Source: Acetobacter farinalis
GTDB lineage: Bacteria; Pseudomonadota; Alphaproteobacteria; Acetobacterales; Acetobacteraceae
Assembly: GCF_011516935.1 (NCBI RefSeq)
Contig: NZ_WOTF01000001.1
Coordinates: 1 to 64,000, forward strand
Length of the DNA: 64,000 nt
Reading direction: 5' to 3'
Translations under genes and position numbers: made by a program
Notes under the pieces: generated by a model
Database searches by the model: none
The model's input: the letters and a program-made list of their open reading frames with translations, nothing else
What the model was told of the DNA's origin: nothing
Shown here: positions 17,358 to 27,221 of the stretch, one piece after another
Position numbering within the stretch: the first letter of the stretch is position 1
Layout: each line of letters begins with the position of its first letter

Positions 17358-18377
17358 TCAGGCCGCCGGAACGCCTTTGCTGGTGGAATATTCGAAGTGC
17401 AGGGCCTGATCAGGGTTCACGATCGGGTAAATAGAGTGGGCGGCCATGGCGGCCTCACTGAAGCCTTGCAGGATCAGCTTGAGCTTGCCCGGATAGGTTG
17501 CGACATCCCCAATGGCGAAGACCCCCGCAAGGCTTGTCTCGCAGGAGGACGGCGTGACCGGAATGGTGGAGCGGACAGTGTCCATCCCCCAGCGGGCAAT
17601 GGGGCCGAGGTCCGTGGCCAGCCCGAAGAAGGGCAGCAGCGTATCTGCCTCCAGATGCCGGGTTGCGCCATCCAGATCCGCCACTTCCACGCGTTCCAGC
17701 GTGCCATTGGCCCCGTGCAGGGCGTGGAGCTGGTATGGCACCACTTTTTCAATCTGCCCTGCGGCCACGGCTTCATCCAGCAGGCGCAGGCTTTCCGGTG
17801 CCCCGCGGAAGCGGTCACGCCGATGCACCAGATACAGTTTTTCCGCCTTGTCTTTCAGGGCGAGTGCCCAGTCCAGAGCGGAATCCCCGCCACCGGCAAT
17901 GACAATACGCCGGTTTTCAAAATCAGTTTTGCGGCGGACGTAATACTGAACGGCACCGCTTTCTTCAAAGGCTTCAAGCCCTTCCAGCGGCGGCCGGTTG
18001 GGGCCGAACGCGCCGGCACCGGCTGCAATAATCACGGCCTTGGCGTGCACAGTCGTGCCTTTGTCCGTGCCCAGCGTGAAGGCGCCCCGGTGGCCGCTCA
18101 GGCTTTCAATCCGGTGCTTCAGCAGGCGCGGGATATCAAACGGCGCGATCTGCTGTTCCAGATTGGCAATCAACTGCGCGCCTTCCACAGCGGGGCAGGC
18201 GGGAATATCGTAAATCGGCTTTTCGGGGTACAGCGCCACACACTGGCCGCCCACTTCCGGCAGGACATCAATCAGCACGCACCGCAGGCGCAGCATGGCG
18301 CACTGGAAGGCCGCAAAAAGGCCCGTGGGGCCAGCGCCGATAATGGCGACATCTGTCTCAATCGGCATATCCGTCAT
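17358..18377 (-). CDS. Ferredoxin/flavodoxin-NADP+ reductase, thioredoxin-reductase-like
   Basis: This is a type 2 FNR of 339 residues, a soluble FAD enzyme moving electrons between NADPH and ferredoxin or flavodoxin. FAD motif AIIGAGPTGLFAAF lies near residue 11 and the NADPH motif VIAGGGDSALDWAL near 160. VFAIGDVATYPGKLKLI is near 290, and the C-terminal extension HFEYSTSKG is typical of YumC-type enzymes. The CxxC pair of thioredoxin reductase is absent, which separates it from TrxB. Single gene on the minus strand. Confidence 0.9.
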   Translation of the reverse strand: MTDMPIETDVAIIGAGPTGLFAAFQCAMLRLRCVLIDVLPEVGGQCVALYPEKPIYDIPACPAVEGAQLIANLEQQIAPFDIPRLLKHRIESLSGHRGAFTLGTDKGTTVHAKAVIIAAGAGAFGPNRPPLEGLEAFEESGAVQYYVRRKTDFENRRIVIAGGGDSALDWALALKDKAEKLYLVHRRDRFRGAPESLRLLDEAVAAGQIEKVVPYQLHALHGANGTLERVEVADLDGATRHLEADTLLPFFGLATDLGPIARWGMDTVRSTIPVTPSSCETSLAGVFAIGDVATYPGKLKLILQGFSEAAMAAHSIYPIVNPDQALHFEYSTSKGVPAA

Positions 18378-18607
18378 GGCGCGGTGCGTCTCCCTTTCTG
18401 GCCGGATGGTGTGGCCCTGTTTTTGCGACAGGTATGCACCGCGCGCAATAGGGTAAGGCTCAGGGGCTCTCTAAGCCCCGGCCAAGCGGGTGTATGCGCT
18501 CTGAGTGGCAAACGCGGTATGTGAACTCATGATCGACTTTCCTGGGCTGGACCTCCCTCGGTCTTGTTCCGGTAAGGCCAGAGAATTTTCAATGGCCAGG
18601 AAACGCA

Positions 18608-19084
18608 TCAGTGTCTGGCTCTTTCCTTACCGTGCGTGTGTGCTTTGAAATAAATATTTCGAATGAGTAAAAGGCTGGCAATTAAGGGAACATTTTCATA
18701 AAAAGATGCGAATAGTCTTTCGGAAAAGGAAGAGAATTCACTGATATCGGCTTCCCCTTGCGGGCCTTGCCCGTATTTAACCTGATAGAAAAACCAAAAA
18801 ATCATTACTGCGGGTATACTGAATTCTAATATAGCGCGTAAAAATTTAATCTTTATTTTTGATGATGTAAAACACAATAAAAGCTCCAAAAATATATGGA
18901 CAGAAAAAAGAATATAAAACGAAAAGAATGTTTCAAAAAATCTGTAAAAAATAGTTCCAGAACGGTTATGTATTAGAAAATAATCATGTATAGATTTGCA
19001 GTAAAGTGCAAAATAATAAATATTTACAAAAACTAATACGGAAATAATTTTCTTTATCATTTTATTTTTCGGAAACTTCATCAT
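18608..19084 (-). CDS. Unknown AT-rich membrane protein
   Basis: This protein of 158 residues has about four hydrophobic helices (VLVFVNIYYFALYC, FFSFYILFSVHIFLELLLCF, IPAVMIFWFFYQ, VPLIASLLLI) and a hydrophilic insert KYGQGPQGEADISEFS. The coding sequence is strikingly AT-rich compared with its neighbours, which points to horizontal acquisition. It begins 13 bp after the stop of the gene at 19098-19424, so the two were probably co-transcribed. No family recognised. Small AT-rich multi-pass proteins after truncated partners can be immunity proteins; that is speculation here. Confidence 0.6.
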   Translation of the reverse strand: MMKFPKNKMIKKIISVLVFVNIYYFALYCKSIHDYFLIHNRSGTIFYRFFETFFSFYILFSVHIFLELLLCFTSSKIKIKFLRAILEFSIPAVMIFWFFYQVKYGQGPQGEADISEFSSFSERLFASFYENVPLIASLLLIRNIYFKAHTHGKERARH

Positions 19085-19097
19085 CTATTTCTTTTGA

Positions 19098-19424
19098 TCA
19101 ATAGTCGATATCAATATTAAACACAGCAAGATAATTTTCTGGTTTTACAAGCCTATAGCTAAGTTCTGGAGTATAGATTCCGGGCTCGTTCCAGTCAGCC
19201 TCCGCGGAGAAAGAGCTGAAAAATAGTGTATTCAAATGATTTTTATGAGATTTTTTAAGTAAAAACTTATGTCTGGCATAAAACTTCTCTTTCCAAAAAT
19301 TGTATACTTGTAAATTTTGCGCAGCGCAAATCTGAAGCGAACTCGCGTGCTCGGAATGGTGTGTATGAGCAGGTAAAGTTTTTAACGTGTAACGTCTGAC
19401 GCGTGGCTCAGTGTGGCATGACAA
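19098..19424 (-). CDS. Unknown AT-rich gene, possibly a C-terminal fragment
   Basis: The reading frame gives 108 residues. The first about 35 (to LQICAAQ) are encoded by DNA of normal composition and look like run-in. The AT-rich remainder (VYNFWKEKFYARHKFLLKK, FSAEADWNEPGIYTPELSYR, YLAVFNIDIDY) looks like a real protein end. No ribosome-binding site marks the ATG. It may be the detached tail of a larger acquired gene, with the membrane protein at 18608-19084 as partner. Function unknown. Confidence 0.45.
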   Translation of the reverse strand: MSCHTEPRVRRYTLKTLPAHTHHSEHASSLQICAAQNLQVYNFWKEKFYARHKFLLKKSHKNHLNTLFFSSFSAEADWNEPGIYTPELSYRLVKPENYLAVFNIDIDY

Positions 19425-19472
19425 ACCGAACGAGACAACGTTCAGAGCACTCGTCCAGCACTAAAAAGAAAA

Positions 19473-19511
19473 GGGGACTGTGCGGCAGGCATCGACCTGC
19501 GCACAGTCCCC
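19473..19511 (-). terminator. Strong terminator downstream of icd
   Basis: ggggactgtgcggcagg and cctgcgcacagtcccc form a long GC-rich stem with a 6-base loop. On the minus strand the stem is followed by ttttctttttag, giving the T-run expected for a terminator after icd. Confidence 0.85.
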
Positions 19512-19533
19512 GTTCCGGTCTTTTTAATACGAC

Positions 19534-20754
19534 TCAGGCCGCTTTCAGCGCCTTTTTCAGCCCGGCATCCAGCACATCAAGGAAGTCCTGTGTGTTGAGC
19601 CATTTGGCGTCCTTACCGACCAGAAGGGCGAGGTCCTTGGTCATCTGGCCGCCTTCCACGGTGTCGATACACACGCGTTCCAGCGTTTCGGCAAAGTGGA
19701 CCACGTCCGGGGTGTTATCAAACCGGCCACGGTAAGCCAGCCCGCGCGTCCATGCGAAAATGGAGGCAATGGGGTTGGTGCTGGTGGGGCGGCCCTTCTG
19801 GTGCTCACGGTAGTGGCGCGTTACGGTGCCGTGGGCGGCTTCGGCTTCCACCACGTCACCCGTCGGGTTGAGCAGCACGGAGGTCATCAGCCCGAGGCTG
19901 CCAAAGCCCTGCGCCACAATGTCGCTTTCCACATCGCCATCATAGTTCTTGCAGGCCCACACATAGCCGCCGGGCCATTTCAGGGCGCAGGCCACCATGT
20001 CATCAATCAGGCGGTGTTCGTAGGTCAGACCGGCCTTTTCAAAGTCGGCCTTGAATTCCGTGTCATAAATCTCCTGAAACACGTCCTTGAACAGGCCATC
20101 ATAGGTTTTGAGGATGGTGTTCTTGGTGGAGAGATAGACCGGCATGCCGCGGTCCCGCCCGTAGGAGAGGGAGGCGCGGGCAAAGCCTTCAATGGAGGCG
20201 CGGGTGTTGTGCATGCCCAGTGCCACGCCGGGGCCCTTGAAGTCATGCACGTCCAGCGTCACGGTCTCACCGCCGCCTTCGGGCACGTAGCTCAGCGTGA
20301 CCGTGCCGGGGCCGGGCACCCGGGTTTCCACCGCGCGATAGATATCGCCATAGGCATGGCGGCCGATCACGATCGGCTTGGTCCAGTGCGGCACAAGGCG
20401 CGGCACGTTGGAGCAGATGATGGGTTCACGGAAAATGGTGCCATCCAGAATATTGCGGATGGTGCCGTTGGGGGAGCGCCACATTTTCTTCAGCCCGAAT
20501 TCCTTCACGCGGGCTTCATCCGGCGTGATGGTGGCGCATTTCACGGCCACGCCATAGCGTTTGGTGGCTTCGGCGGCCTCAACCGTCACGCGGTCATCCG
20601 TGGCGTCACGATGTTCCACGCCCAGATCGTAATATTTCAGATCAATATCGAGATACGGCAGGATCAGCCGCTCACGGATAAAATGCCAGATGATCCGTGT
20701 CATCTCATCACCATCCATCTCAACGACGGGATTTTTAACTTTGATTTTTGTCAT
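19534..20754 (-). CDS. icd: NADP-dependent isocitrate dehydrogenase
   Basis: This TCA-cycle enzyme converts isocitrate to 2-oxoglutarate with NADPH. It has 406 residues, the length of the homodimeric eukaryote-like (type II) class found in many alphaproteobacteria. Conserved parts include [13 protein letters not shown] at the N-terminus, [60 protein letters not shown] and [18 protein letters not shown] 20754 has gggagagggagtg upstream; the longer frame to 20907 would remove that site. It supplies 2-oxoglutarate for the glnA/glnB nitrogen system nearby. Confidence 0.97.
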   Translation of the reverse strand: MTKIKVKNPVVEMDGDEMTRIIWHFIRERLILPYLDIDLKYYDLGVEHRDATDDRVTVEAAEATKRYGVAVKCATITPDEARVKEFGLKKMWRSPNGTIRNILDGTIFREPIICSNVPRLVPHWTKPIVIGRHAYGDIYRAVETRVPGPGTVTLSYVPEGGGETVTLDVHDFKGPGVALGMHNTRASIEGFARASLSYGRDRGMPVYLSTKNTILKTYDGLFKDVFQEIYDTEFKADFEKAGLTYEHRLIDDMVACALKWPGGYVWACKNYDGDVESDIVAQGFGSLGLMTSVLLNPTGDVVEAEAAHGTVTRHYREHQKGRPTSTNPIASIFAWTRGLAYRGRFDNTPDVVHFAETLERVCIDTVEGGQMTKDLALLVGKDAKWLNTQDFLDVLDAGLKKALKAA

Positions 20755-20999
20755 GGTGAACACTCCCTCTCCCCGAACGGGGGCGTGATAAGTCGCATGA
20801 AGCGTATGGGTATCATGCGCCTGGCGGATGGACGGGATAAGGGCTGCATGCACGTCTGTCGCTTCACAATTCAGACAGGACGCGGCTGCCCGGCGCATGT
20901 TCCGCACAGTTTAGGGTGGTTGGAGGCCGGATTTACGCAGGCTATATGCCTGCGGACGATCCGGTGTAGGAAAGGGTATCACAATATGGTCAGAACCTC

Positions 21000-22529
21000 A
21001 TGACAGCTACAGCGTCTTCCGTGCCTTCGCGAACACAGTCCTTCTCCGTCGTGCTGGCCATCGAGCTGTGGGAACGGTTCGGCTTCTACGGCATGCAGGG
21101 CATCCTGCTGCTTTACATGATCCAGCGGCTTGGCTTTTCAGATGCGCATGCAAACCTGCTGTGGGGCACGTTTTCCGCTGTGAGTTATGCCGCCCCAGCC
21201 ATAGGGGGCTGGGTGGGAGACAGGCTCCTGGGCTCACGCCGCACGATGGTGATGGGCGCGATGGTGCTGACAGTGGGGTACGCCCTTCTGGGAGCGGGTC
21301 TGGGCGGCCAGATGGCGCTGTTTGCTGCCCTTGCCGTGATTTCCGTGGGGAACGGGCTGTTCAAATCCAATGCTGCCAATCTGGTGCGCCGGATTTATGA
21401 AGGGGACGATGCCCGTATCGATGTCGCCTTCACCATCTATTATATGAGCGTCAATATCGGCTCCACATTCTCCCTCTTGCTGACACCGTGGCTCCAGCAG
21501 CGTTACGGGTGGTCTCCCCCGTTTCTGGTGTGTTCGGCGGGGCTGGCGTGTGGTCTGGTCTTCTACGGGTTGTTTCATAAACGGCTGGCGAGTGTTGGCT
21601 CCCTTCCGGATTTCCAGCCGCTGGTGTTCTCCCGCCTGATGGCGGTTCTGGGCGGTGTGGCATTGGTTCTGGCGGTTATGGTCGGGCTGCTGCGCTACCC
21701 TGCGGCGGGCCGCGCCTGCGTGTGGCTGGCAGCACTGGGCGTGGGGGTGGTGTGGATACTGCTGTATCGGCGGGCCTCAGCCGCGGTGCGCCCCGGCCTG
21801 CGGTTGGCGTATCTGCTGATTGTGCAGACCATGCTGTATTTTGTGTTTTACCAGCAGATGGTGACATCTCTGACCCTGTTCGCCCTGCGGGATGTGGATA
21901 CGGCCTTCCGGCTGGGGGGCGTGACCCTGTTCCATATGTCTGCCGGGCAGTTTCAGGCGCTGAACCCGGTCTGGATTATTCTGGCCAGCCCGCTTTTGTC
22001 CTGGCTTTACAAAACCATGGAGGATCGCGGGTGGAGCTTCCCCATTGCTGAAAAATTCATTGTGGGCTTCGGGCTGGTGTCATCCTCCTTCCTCATCTGG
22101 TGGTGGAGCGCGGCTTCGGGCGGCAATCATCTGGTGTCCCCCTGGGTGATGTTCTGGGCCTATGGGGCGCTCTCCATTGGGGAGTTGCTGATCAGCGCGC
22201 TCGGGCTCGCTGTGGTGGCGCGCTATGCGCCCGCCAATGTCGGGGCCTTCATGATGGGCAGCTATAACGTGTCCAATGGTGTGGCCATGTATCTGGGCAG
22301 TGCGCTGGCCAATCTGGCGGCTGTGGGGCCTGCCGTGGCTTCGGCGGACCCGGCCCAGACACTGCCGGTCTATGCGGGTCTGTTCCGCATGCTGTTCCTG
22401 CTGGGGGTAGGCTGCACAGCGCTGTTTGCGGTCTGCCTGCCTCTGACCCGCCGGTGGGATGCCCAGCACCGCGCGGCGCAGCCGGAAAGGCTCTCCGCTG
22501 CGGAAGACGTGACCGCTCAACCTGTATGA
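21000..22529 (+). CDS. POT-family proton-dependent oligopeptide transporter
   Basis: This inner-membrane symporter has 509 residues and about 14 hydrophobic segments. It brings in di- and tripeptides with protons. The POT signature ELWERFGFYGMQGILLLYM (ExxERFxYY type) lies near residue 22, and GGWVGDRLLGSRRTM is in the first cytoplasmic loop. FTIYYMSVNIGS and the C-terminal GELLISALGLAVVARYAP segment (PTR2 signature 2 region) also fit. Divergent from icd. A hairpin at 22608-22647 may end it. The specific peptides cannot be told. Confidence 0.92.
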   Translation: MTATASSVPSRTQSFSVVLAIELWERFGFYGMQGILLLYMIQRLGFSDAHANLLWGTFSAVSYAAPAIGGWVGDRLLGSRRTMVMGAMVLTVGYALLGAGLGGQMALFAALAVISVGNGLFKSNAANLVRRIYEGDDARIDVAFTIYYMSVNIGSTFSLLLTPWLQQRYGWSPPFLVCSAGLACGLVFYGLFHKRLASVGSLPDFQPLVFSRLMAVLGGVALVLAVMVGLLRYPAAGRACVWLAALGVGVVWILLYRRASAAVRPGLRLAYLLIVQTMLYFVFYQQMVTSLTLFALRDVDTAFRLGGVTLFHMSAGQFQALNPVWIILASPLLSWLYKTMEDRGWSFPIAEKFIVGFGLVSSSFLIWWWSAASGGNHLVSPWVMFWAYGALSIGELLISALGLAVVARYAPANVGAFMMGSYNVSNGVAMYLGSALANLAAVGPAVASADPAQTLPVYAGLFRMLFLLGVGCTALFAVCLPLTRRWDAQHRAAQPERLSAAEDVTAQPV

Positions 22530-22607
22530 GCGCACGGCCTGATCAGGATAGGGCCTGTATCAGGACGCGGTGGCGCAGGCCACGGGTTGTATAAGAGGCG
22601 GCTGTAT

Positions 22608-22647
22608 AAGACAGGCCGGGCGGGCAGACCTTCGCCCAGCCTGTCTT
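22608..22647 (+). terminator. Hairpin after the POT transporter gene
   Basis: aagacaggccgggcg (22608-22622) pairs with cgcccagcctgtctt (22633-22647), a 15-bp stem with one mismatch and a 10-base loop. The following sequence is only moderately T-rich. Confidence 0.6.
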
Positions 22648-22724
22648 GGCTTGCTTCTTGTCTTGTCTCCTGCGCAAACGCTCTCTAGCCTCTGGCTTTC
22701 GGAAAATTGCGGAAGGGGTGCGGC

Positions 22725-23042
22725 GTGAACTGGGTGTATCTGATTGCAAGCGGGTTTCTGGAAATCGGGTTCACAACGTGCATGCGCTTTGCCAGAGGCT
22801 GGCAGGATATTGGCTGGTTTGCGGGCCTGCTGCTGTGCCTTGTGAGCAGTATTGGTCTGGTGCAGCTCGCAACGCGCACCATCCCGCTTGGCACGGCCTA
22901 TGCAATCTGGACCGCCCTTGGCACGGCCGGAACCGTGCTGTTCGGCCTGGTTGTGTTTCATGAGCCAGTGTCCGCACTGCGGCTGCTGTTTATCGGCGGG
23001 ATTGTGGTTTGTGTGATCGGCCTGAAGCTTTGCGGCGGCTGA
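22725..23042 (+). CDS. Small multidrug resistance (SMR) family transporter
   Basis: This inner-membrane protein of 105 residues has four helices. It starts at GTG 22725 with aaggggtgcg upstream, giving VNWVYLIASGFLEIGF, in which the essential membrane glutamate falls at residue 13. IPLGTAYAIWTALGTAGTVL is the conserved third-helix segment. SMR proteins exchange protons for guanidinium or quaternary cations. The sequence does not decide between the Gdx/SugE and Qac groups. No guanidine riboswitch was recognised upstream. Confidence 0.88.
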   Translation: MNWVYLIASGFLEIGFTTCMRFARGWQDIGWFAGLLLCLVSSIGLVQLATRTIPLGTAYAIWTALGTAGTVLFGLVVFHEPVSALRLLFIGGIVVCVIGLKLCGG

Positions 23043-23171
23043 ACGCGGGGCCGTGGCTCTGCCTGCTGCTCTCGGTCCACAGGCGGCATCGCCAGGGCGC
23101 TGACGCGCAGAAGCAGACCGGGGTTTCTTCCAGTCTGGCTGACTATATAATTTTCGAAGGGAAAATTTTGC

Positions 23172-23248
23172 TGGGGCGAATGACGGGGCTCGAACCCGCG
23201 ACAACCGGTACCACAAACCGGCGCTCTACCAGCTGAGCTACATCCGCC
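23172..23248 (-). tRNA. tRNA-His (GTG)
   Basis: On the minus strand the cloverleaf is complete: acceptor 5' strand G-GCGGATG with the extra G at position -1, T8-A9, D-arm GCTC-AGCTGGTA-GAGC, anticodon stem CCGGT with loop TTGTGGT (anticodon GTG), and T-arm GCGGG-TTCGAGC-CCCGT. The acceptor 3' strand CATTCGC, discriminator C73 pairing with G-1, and an encoded CCA complete it. G-1:C73 is the hallmark of histidine tRNA. Confidence 0.97.
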
Positions 23249-23356
23249 ACACAGCAAGCGCTCATGTAGAGAAACGCGGCATGCTCGTCAAGGCTCGGAA
23301 AGGGCGCAGAAGCAGAAAAATTCCTGCCCCCCGTTCCGGCTGCCAGCGGCGGGTGT

Positions 23357-24541
23357 TCAGCCCTGTCTGCCGGCCCAGTGCTCAATGCGGCGGATGGCCT
23401 CCTGCAACACACTCTCCTGCTTGCAGAAAGCGAAGCGGACCAGATTTCGCGGCGGGGTGCCATTGGCGGGATCATAAAAGGCGGATGCAGGAATGGTGGT
23501 AACGCCTGCCTCTTCCGTCAGCATCCGGGCGAAGGCGACATCATCCAGCCCGCGGGCCAGAGGCGTGATGTCCGCCATCACGAAATAGCTGCCCTCGCAC
23601 GGCAGGACTGTCAGCCCCACGCCACGCAGGCCGGCGGACAGTATGTCGCGCTTGCGGGCCATATCCGCAGCCAGATCCTTGAAATACTGGGCATCCTTGT
23701 TCAGGCCGAAGGCCACGGCGCGTTGCAGGTTGGGGGCTGTGGCAAACACCAGATTCTGATGGGCCTTGGCCACCACGGCCGCCAGCGGCGCGGGGGCCGT
23801 GATGTAGCCAACCTTCCAGCCCGTGAGCGAGAAACTCTTCCCCGCGCTGCCAATGCGCAGGCACCGCTCCCGCATGCCGGGCCGCGTCATGAGGGACACA
23901 TGGGGGGTGTTGAAGGTGAGGTGTTCATACACCTCATCGCACACCGCGTAGGCATCGTGCGTATCCAGCAGGCCTGCGATGAAATCCAGTTCTTCCGGGG
24001 TGAAGACCTTGCCCGTGGGGTTCATGGGCGTGTTGAGCAGAATGGCCTTGGTGCGGGGGGAAAACGCTGCGGCCAGAGCTTCCCGCGGGAGTGTCCAGTC
24101 CGGCTCTTCCAGCCGCACCACGCGAGGCACCCCGCCAAGCTGGCGGACCATGGGCAGGTAGGTGTCGTAAAGCGGCTCGATCAGGACAATTTCGTCACCG
24201 GGTTCGATCAATGCCATCAGGCTGGCGGCGAGTGCTTCCGTGGCGCCGGAGGTGACGATCACTTCCGACTCCGCATCAATCTCCAGCCCCAGAAAGCGGG
24301 CGTTGGAGTCTGCCACCGCGCGGCGCAGTTCCGGCAGGCCGGTGAGGGGGGCATACTGGTTGCGCCCGTCCAGCAGGGCATCTGCTGCGGCCTGCACCAT
24401 ATCCCGCGGGCCTTCCGTATCGGGAAAGCCCTGCCCGAGATTGATGGCATCATGCGCGCGGGCCAGTTCTGACATAACAGTGAAAATGGTGGTGGGCAGG
24501 GCAGCAAGTTGCCGGTTGAGAGGCTTTGTCATGTCAGGCAT
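23357..24541 (-). CDS. Class I/II PLP aminotransferase (YbdL/kynurenine aminotransferase-like)
   Basis: This fold-type I PLP enzyme has about 394 residues. It shows INLGQGFPDTEGP, VTSGATEALAASLMAL, LIEPLYDTYLPM, LNTPMNPTGKVF and VCDEVYEHLTF. The PLP lysine lies in SAGKSFSLTGWKVGY, and the C-terminus has RFAFCKQE. The GQGFPD and FNTPHVSL features match methionine/glutamine/kynurenine aminotransferases of the YbdL/CCBL group more than aspartate aminotransferase. ATG 24541 or 24532 are both possible starts. Substrate not fixed by sequence. Single minus-strand gene divergent from glnB. Confidence 0.87.
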   Translation of the reverse strand: MPDMTKPLNRQLAALPTTIFTVMSELARAHDAINLGQGFPDTEGPRDMVQAAADALLDGRNQYAPLTGLPELRRAVADSNARFLGLEIDAESEVIVTSGATEALAASLMALIEPGDEIVLIEPLYDTYLPMVRQLGGVPRVVRLEEPDWTLPREALAAAFSPRTKAILLNTPMNPTGKVFTPEELDFIAGLLDTHDAYAVCDEVYEHLTFNTPHVSLMTRPGMRERCLRIGSAGKSFSLTGWKVGYITAPAPLAAVVAKAHQNLVFATAPNLQRAVAFGLNKDAQYFKDLAADMARKRDILSAGLRGVGLTVLPCEGSYFVMADITPLARGLDDVAFARMLTEEAGVTTIPASAFYDPANGTPPRNLVRFAFCKQESVLQEAIRRIEHWAGRQG

Positions 24542-24777
24542 TTCCAGGTCGGGCCGGAGGCGTGGGGGTGAGGAAGCACGCAGGGTGCCACGGGCTGGCA
24601 CGGGGAGAAAGGGGGTGGGTTTGGTGCTGAATCGTTATATTTCGCATAAGGCCGATTGCCCGCGCGGCCAACCCGTGCAAGTTTGGGGGCGTTCGCTCTG
24701 AGTCTTCCCGCCCGATGGGCGGGTTGCGCGCAGGAAGAACCCCCTCTTGTTCAGTGCAGCACCAGATATATTGATGA

Positions 24778-25122
<345 letters not shown>

Positions 25123-25124
25123 AG

Positions 25125-25170
25125 CAGCCCGGCCCGGGGCTGCCCAGCAGCGGACACGAGTTTTATAATC
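25125..25170 (+). promoter_or_regulatory. Hairpin and promoter-like -10 between glnB and glnA
   Basis: gcagcccggcccggggctgc (from 25124) can fold into a short hairpin without a T-run. A TATAAT hexamer lies at 25164-25169, but no good -35 is spaced from it. Together these suggest that glnA may have its own promoter besides read-through from glnB. Confidence 0.35.
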
Positions 25171-25220
25171 CTAGACGTGCCGCAAGAGTGTGGTGCGCAA
25201 CAGGTTGTAGGTGAAGACAT

Positions 25221-26666
25221 ATGGTGAAGAAAACGACCACTGCGGGTGACAGCAAGGCCGCAGCCATTGCTAAGGTTTTTGACCTGATCCAGGAAAACTC
25301 GGTCGAGTTTGTCGATCTTCGTTTCACGGATCCGCGCGGCAAGTGGCACCACACCACGCAGTATGTCACCACGATTGAAGAAGACACCTTTACCGAGGGC
25401 TTCATGTTCGATGGCTCCTCCATCGCTGGATGGAAAGCCATTAACGAAAGTGACATGGTTCTGCTGCCGGACCCCGAGACAGCCGTGATGGACCCGTTCG
25501 CGGCGCGCCCGCAGCTGATCCTGTTCTGCGACATCATCGAGCCCTCCACGGGCCAGCCCTATAACCGTGACCCGCGCTCCACCGCCAAGCTGGCCGAGCA
25601 GTATCTGAAGTCCTCCGGTCTGGGTGATACCGCCTTCTTTGGCCCGGAAGCCGAATTCTTCATTTTCGACAACGTGCGCTTTGGCACGGGCCCGAACTTC
25701 GGCAAATATCAGCTCGACAGCATTGAAGGCCCCGGCGCTTCCCTGAAGGAATATCCGGAAGGCAACATGGGCCATCGTCCGGGCGTGAAGGGCGGATACT
25801 TCCCCGTGCCGCCGGTGGACAGTGAAAACGACCTGCGCGCCGAAATGCTCGCCACCATGGGTGAGATGGGCCTGCCGATTGAAAAGCAGCACCACGAAGT
25901 CGCGCAGTCCCAGCACGAACTGGGCACCAAGTTCGACACGCTGGTCCGCTCTGCCGATTTCATGCAGATCTACAAATACTGCGTGCACAACGTGGCCCAT
26001 TCCTACGGCAAGACCGCCACGTTCATGCCCAAGCCGATCTATGGCGATAACGGTTCCGGCATGCATGTTCACCAGTCCATCTGGAAAGACGGCAAGCCGA
26101 CCTTTGCTGGTAATGGCTATGCGGACCTGTCCGATACCGCGCTGTATTACATCGGCGGGATCATCAAGCATGCCAAGGCGCTGAATGCCTTCACCAACCC
26201 CTCCACCAACTCCTACAAACGCCTGATCCCGGGCTTTGAGGCTCCGGTGCTGCTGGCGTACTCCGCGCGCAACCGCTCTGCGTCCTGCCGTATCCCGTAT
26301 GCCACGAACCCCAAGGCAAAGCGCGTTGAAGTCCGCTTCCCGGACCCGACGGCCAACCCGTATCTGGCGTTCTCCGCCATGCTGATGGCTGGTATTGACG
26401 GCATCAAGAACAAGATCCACCCGGGCGATGCCATGGACAAGGATCTGTACGACCTGCCGCCGGATGAGCTGAAGCAGATCCCGACAGTGGCTGGCTCCCT
26501 GCGTGAAGCGCTGGAAGCCCTTGCTGCGGATTACGAGTTCCTGCTGGCTGGTGGCGTGTTCACCAAAGACCAGATCGACAGCTACATCGCCATCAAGTGG
26601 GAAGACGTGTATCGCTTCGAACACACGCCGCACCCGGTTGAGTTCGAAATGTACTACTCCGTCTGA
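25221..26666 (+). CDS. glnA: Glutamine synthetase, type I
   Basis: This dodecameric enzyme makes glutamine from glutamate, ammonia and ATP. It has 481 residues. The N-terminal beta-grasp contains [15 protein letters not shown] and FDGSSIAGW. Catalytic segments include [22 protein letters not shown], the NGSGMH-type [24 protein letters not shown] and the ATP-site [10 protein letters not shown]. The adenylylation tyrosine is in [10 protein letters not shown] (about residue 410), so control by GlnE and PII is expected. ATG 25221 follows an AG-rich site. A clean terminator at 26696-26728 ends the glnBA unit. Confidence 0.98.
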   Translation: MVKKTTTAGDSKAAAIAKVFDLIQENSVEFVDLRFTDPRGKWHHTTQYVTTIEEDTFTEGFMFDGSSIAGWKAINESDMVLLPDPETAVMDPFAARPQLILFCDIIEPSTGQPYNRDPRSTAKLAEQYLKSSGLGDTAFFGPEAEFFIFDNVRFGTGPNFGKYQLDSIEGPGASLKEYPEGNMGHRPGVKGGYFPVPPVDSENDLRAEMLATMGEMGLPIEKQHHEVAQSQHELGTKFDTLVRSADFMQIYKYCVHNVAHSYGKTATFMPKPIYGDNGSGMHVHQSIWKDGKPTFAGNGYADLSDTALYYIGGIIKHAKALNAFTNPSTNSYKRLIPGFEAPVLLAYSARNRSASCRIPYATNPKAKRVEVRFPDPTANPYLAFSAMLMAGIDGIKNKIHPGDAMDKDLYDLPPDELKQIPTVAGSLREALEALAADYEFLLAGGVFTKDQIDSYIAIKWEDVYRFEHTPHPVEFEMYYSV

Positions 26667-26695
26667 TCCCCTCTCCGGGTTTCAAGCGGATCAGG

Positions 26696-26728
26696 AACGC
26701 GGCCTTCTTCGGAAGGCCGCGTTTTTTT
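26696..26728 (+). terminator. Rho-independent terminator of glnBA
   Basis: aacgcggccttc and gaaggccgcgtt form a 12-bp stem closed by a short loop and followed by a run of T, 30 bp after the glnA stop. Confidence 0.95.
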
Positions 26729-26889
26729 GTGCCTGCTTGCCGGAGGGAGGGGGTAGTTCCTGCTGTTCCGGCAACTTGGGTGTTGTGTTTGAAGTGTTGC
26801 ACGGCGTGTGTTGTGTGTTGCGCCAAGGCAGCAGTGTGGCCGTGTGGTGATTGACTCGGCGGGGTGAGGCGATAAGACACATGCTGTGA

Positions 26890-27110
26890 TGGTTTCCCCC
26901 CACACAGGGGAATGAAAAGGGAACCGGGTGCGGGCCTGTCTGGCCCTGGTCCCGGGCTGTCCCCGCAACTGTAAGCGGTATGTCTGAACAGCTCCGGGTG
27001 CGATGCACCCGGCCCACTGGAACGGGTGTTTTTCCGGGAAGGGGTCTGTCAGGCGGCAAAGCCGTAAGCCAGGAGACCTGCCATCCGCCAAGTGGTTGCA
27101 GACGGGAAGC
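26890..27110 (+). ncRNA. Cobalamin (B12) riboswitch aptamer
   Basis: The leader contains the conserved pieces in order: ggtttcccc with gaatgaaaagggaac, tccccgcaactgtaagcgg, and the B12-box agccaggagacctgcc at 27067-27082 followed by gccatccgc. This is the class I cobalamin aptamer layout. It lies directly upstream of a BtuB-like receptor, so B12 is expected to shut down the receptor. Confidence 0.93.
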
Positions 27111-27184
27111 GCTGATCGGGGTGTGTCAGTGTGCGTTATCGGGTTTTGTGCTGGCCTTAGCCATGCGGACAAACCGGGTGCGTC

Positions 27185-27212
27185 ATCCTGTGGCAACGGC
27201 TGACCACAGGAT
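27185..27212 (+). promoter_or_regulatory. Hairpin abutting the btuB ribosome-binding region
   Basis: atcctgtgg (27185-27193) pairs perfectly with ccacaggat (27204-27212), ending ten bases before the start codon at 27222. It has no T-run, so it looks like a translational expression platform of the upstream riboswitch, occluding the start region. Confidence 0.6.
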
Positions 27213-27221
27213 AGAAGACCC

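Noticed and set aside
19696-21003. 435-residue open frame antisense to icd
   Set aside because: Same cause; it overlaps a certain gene over its whole conserved length.
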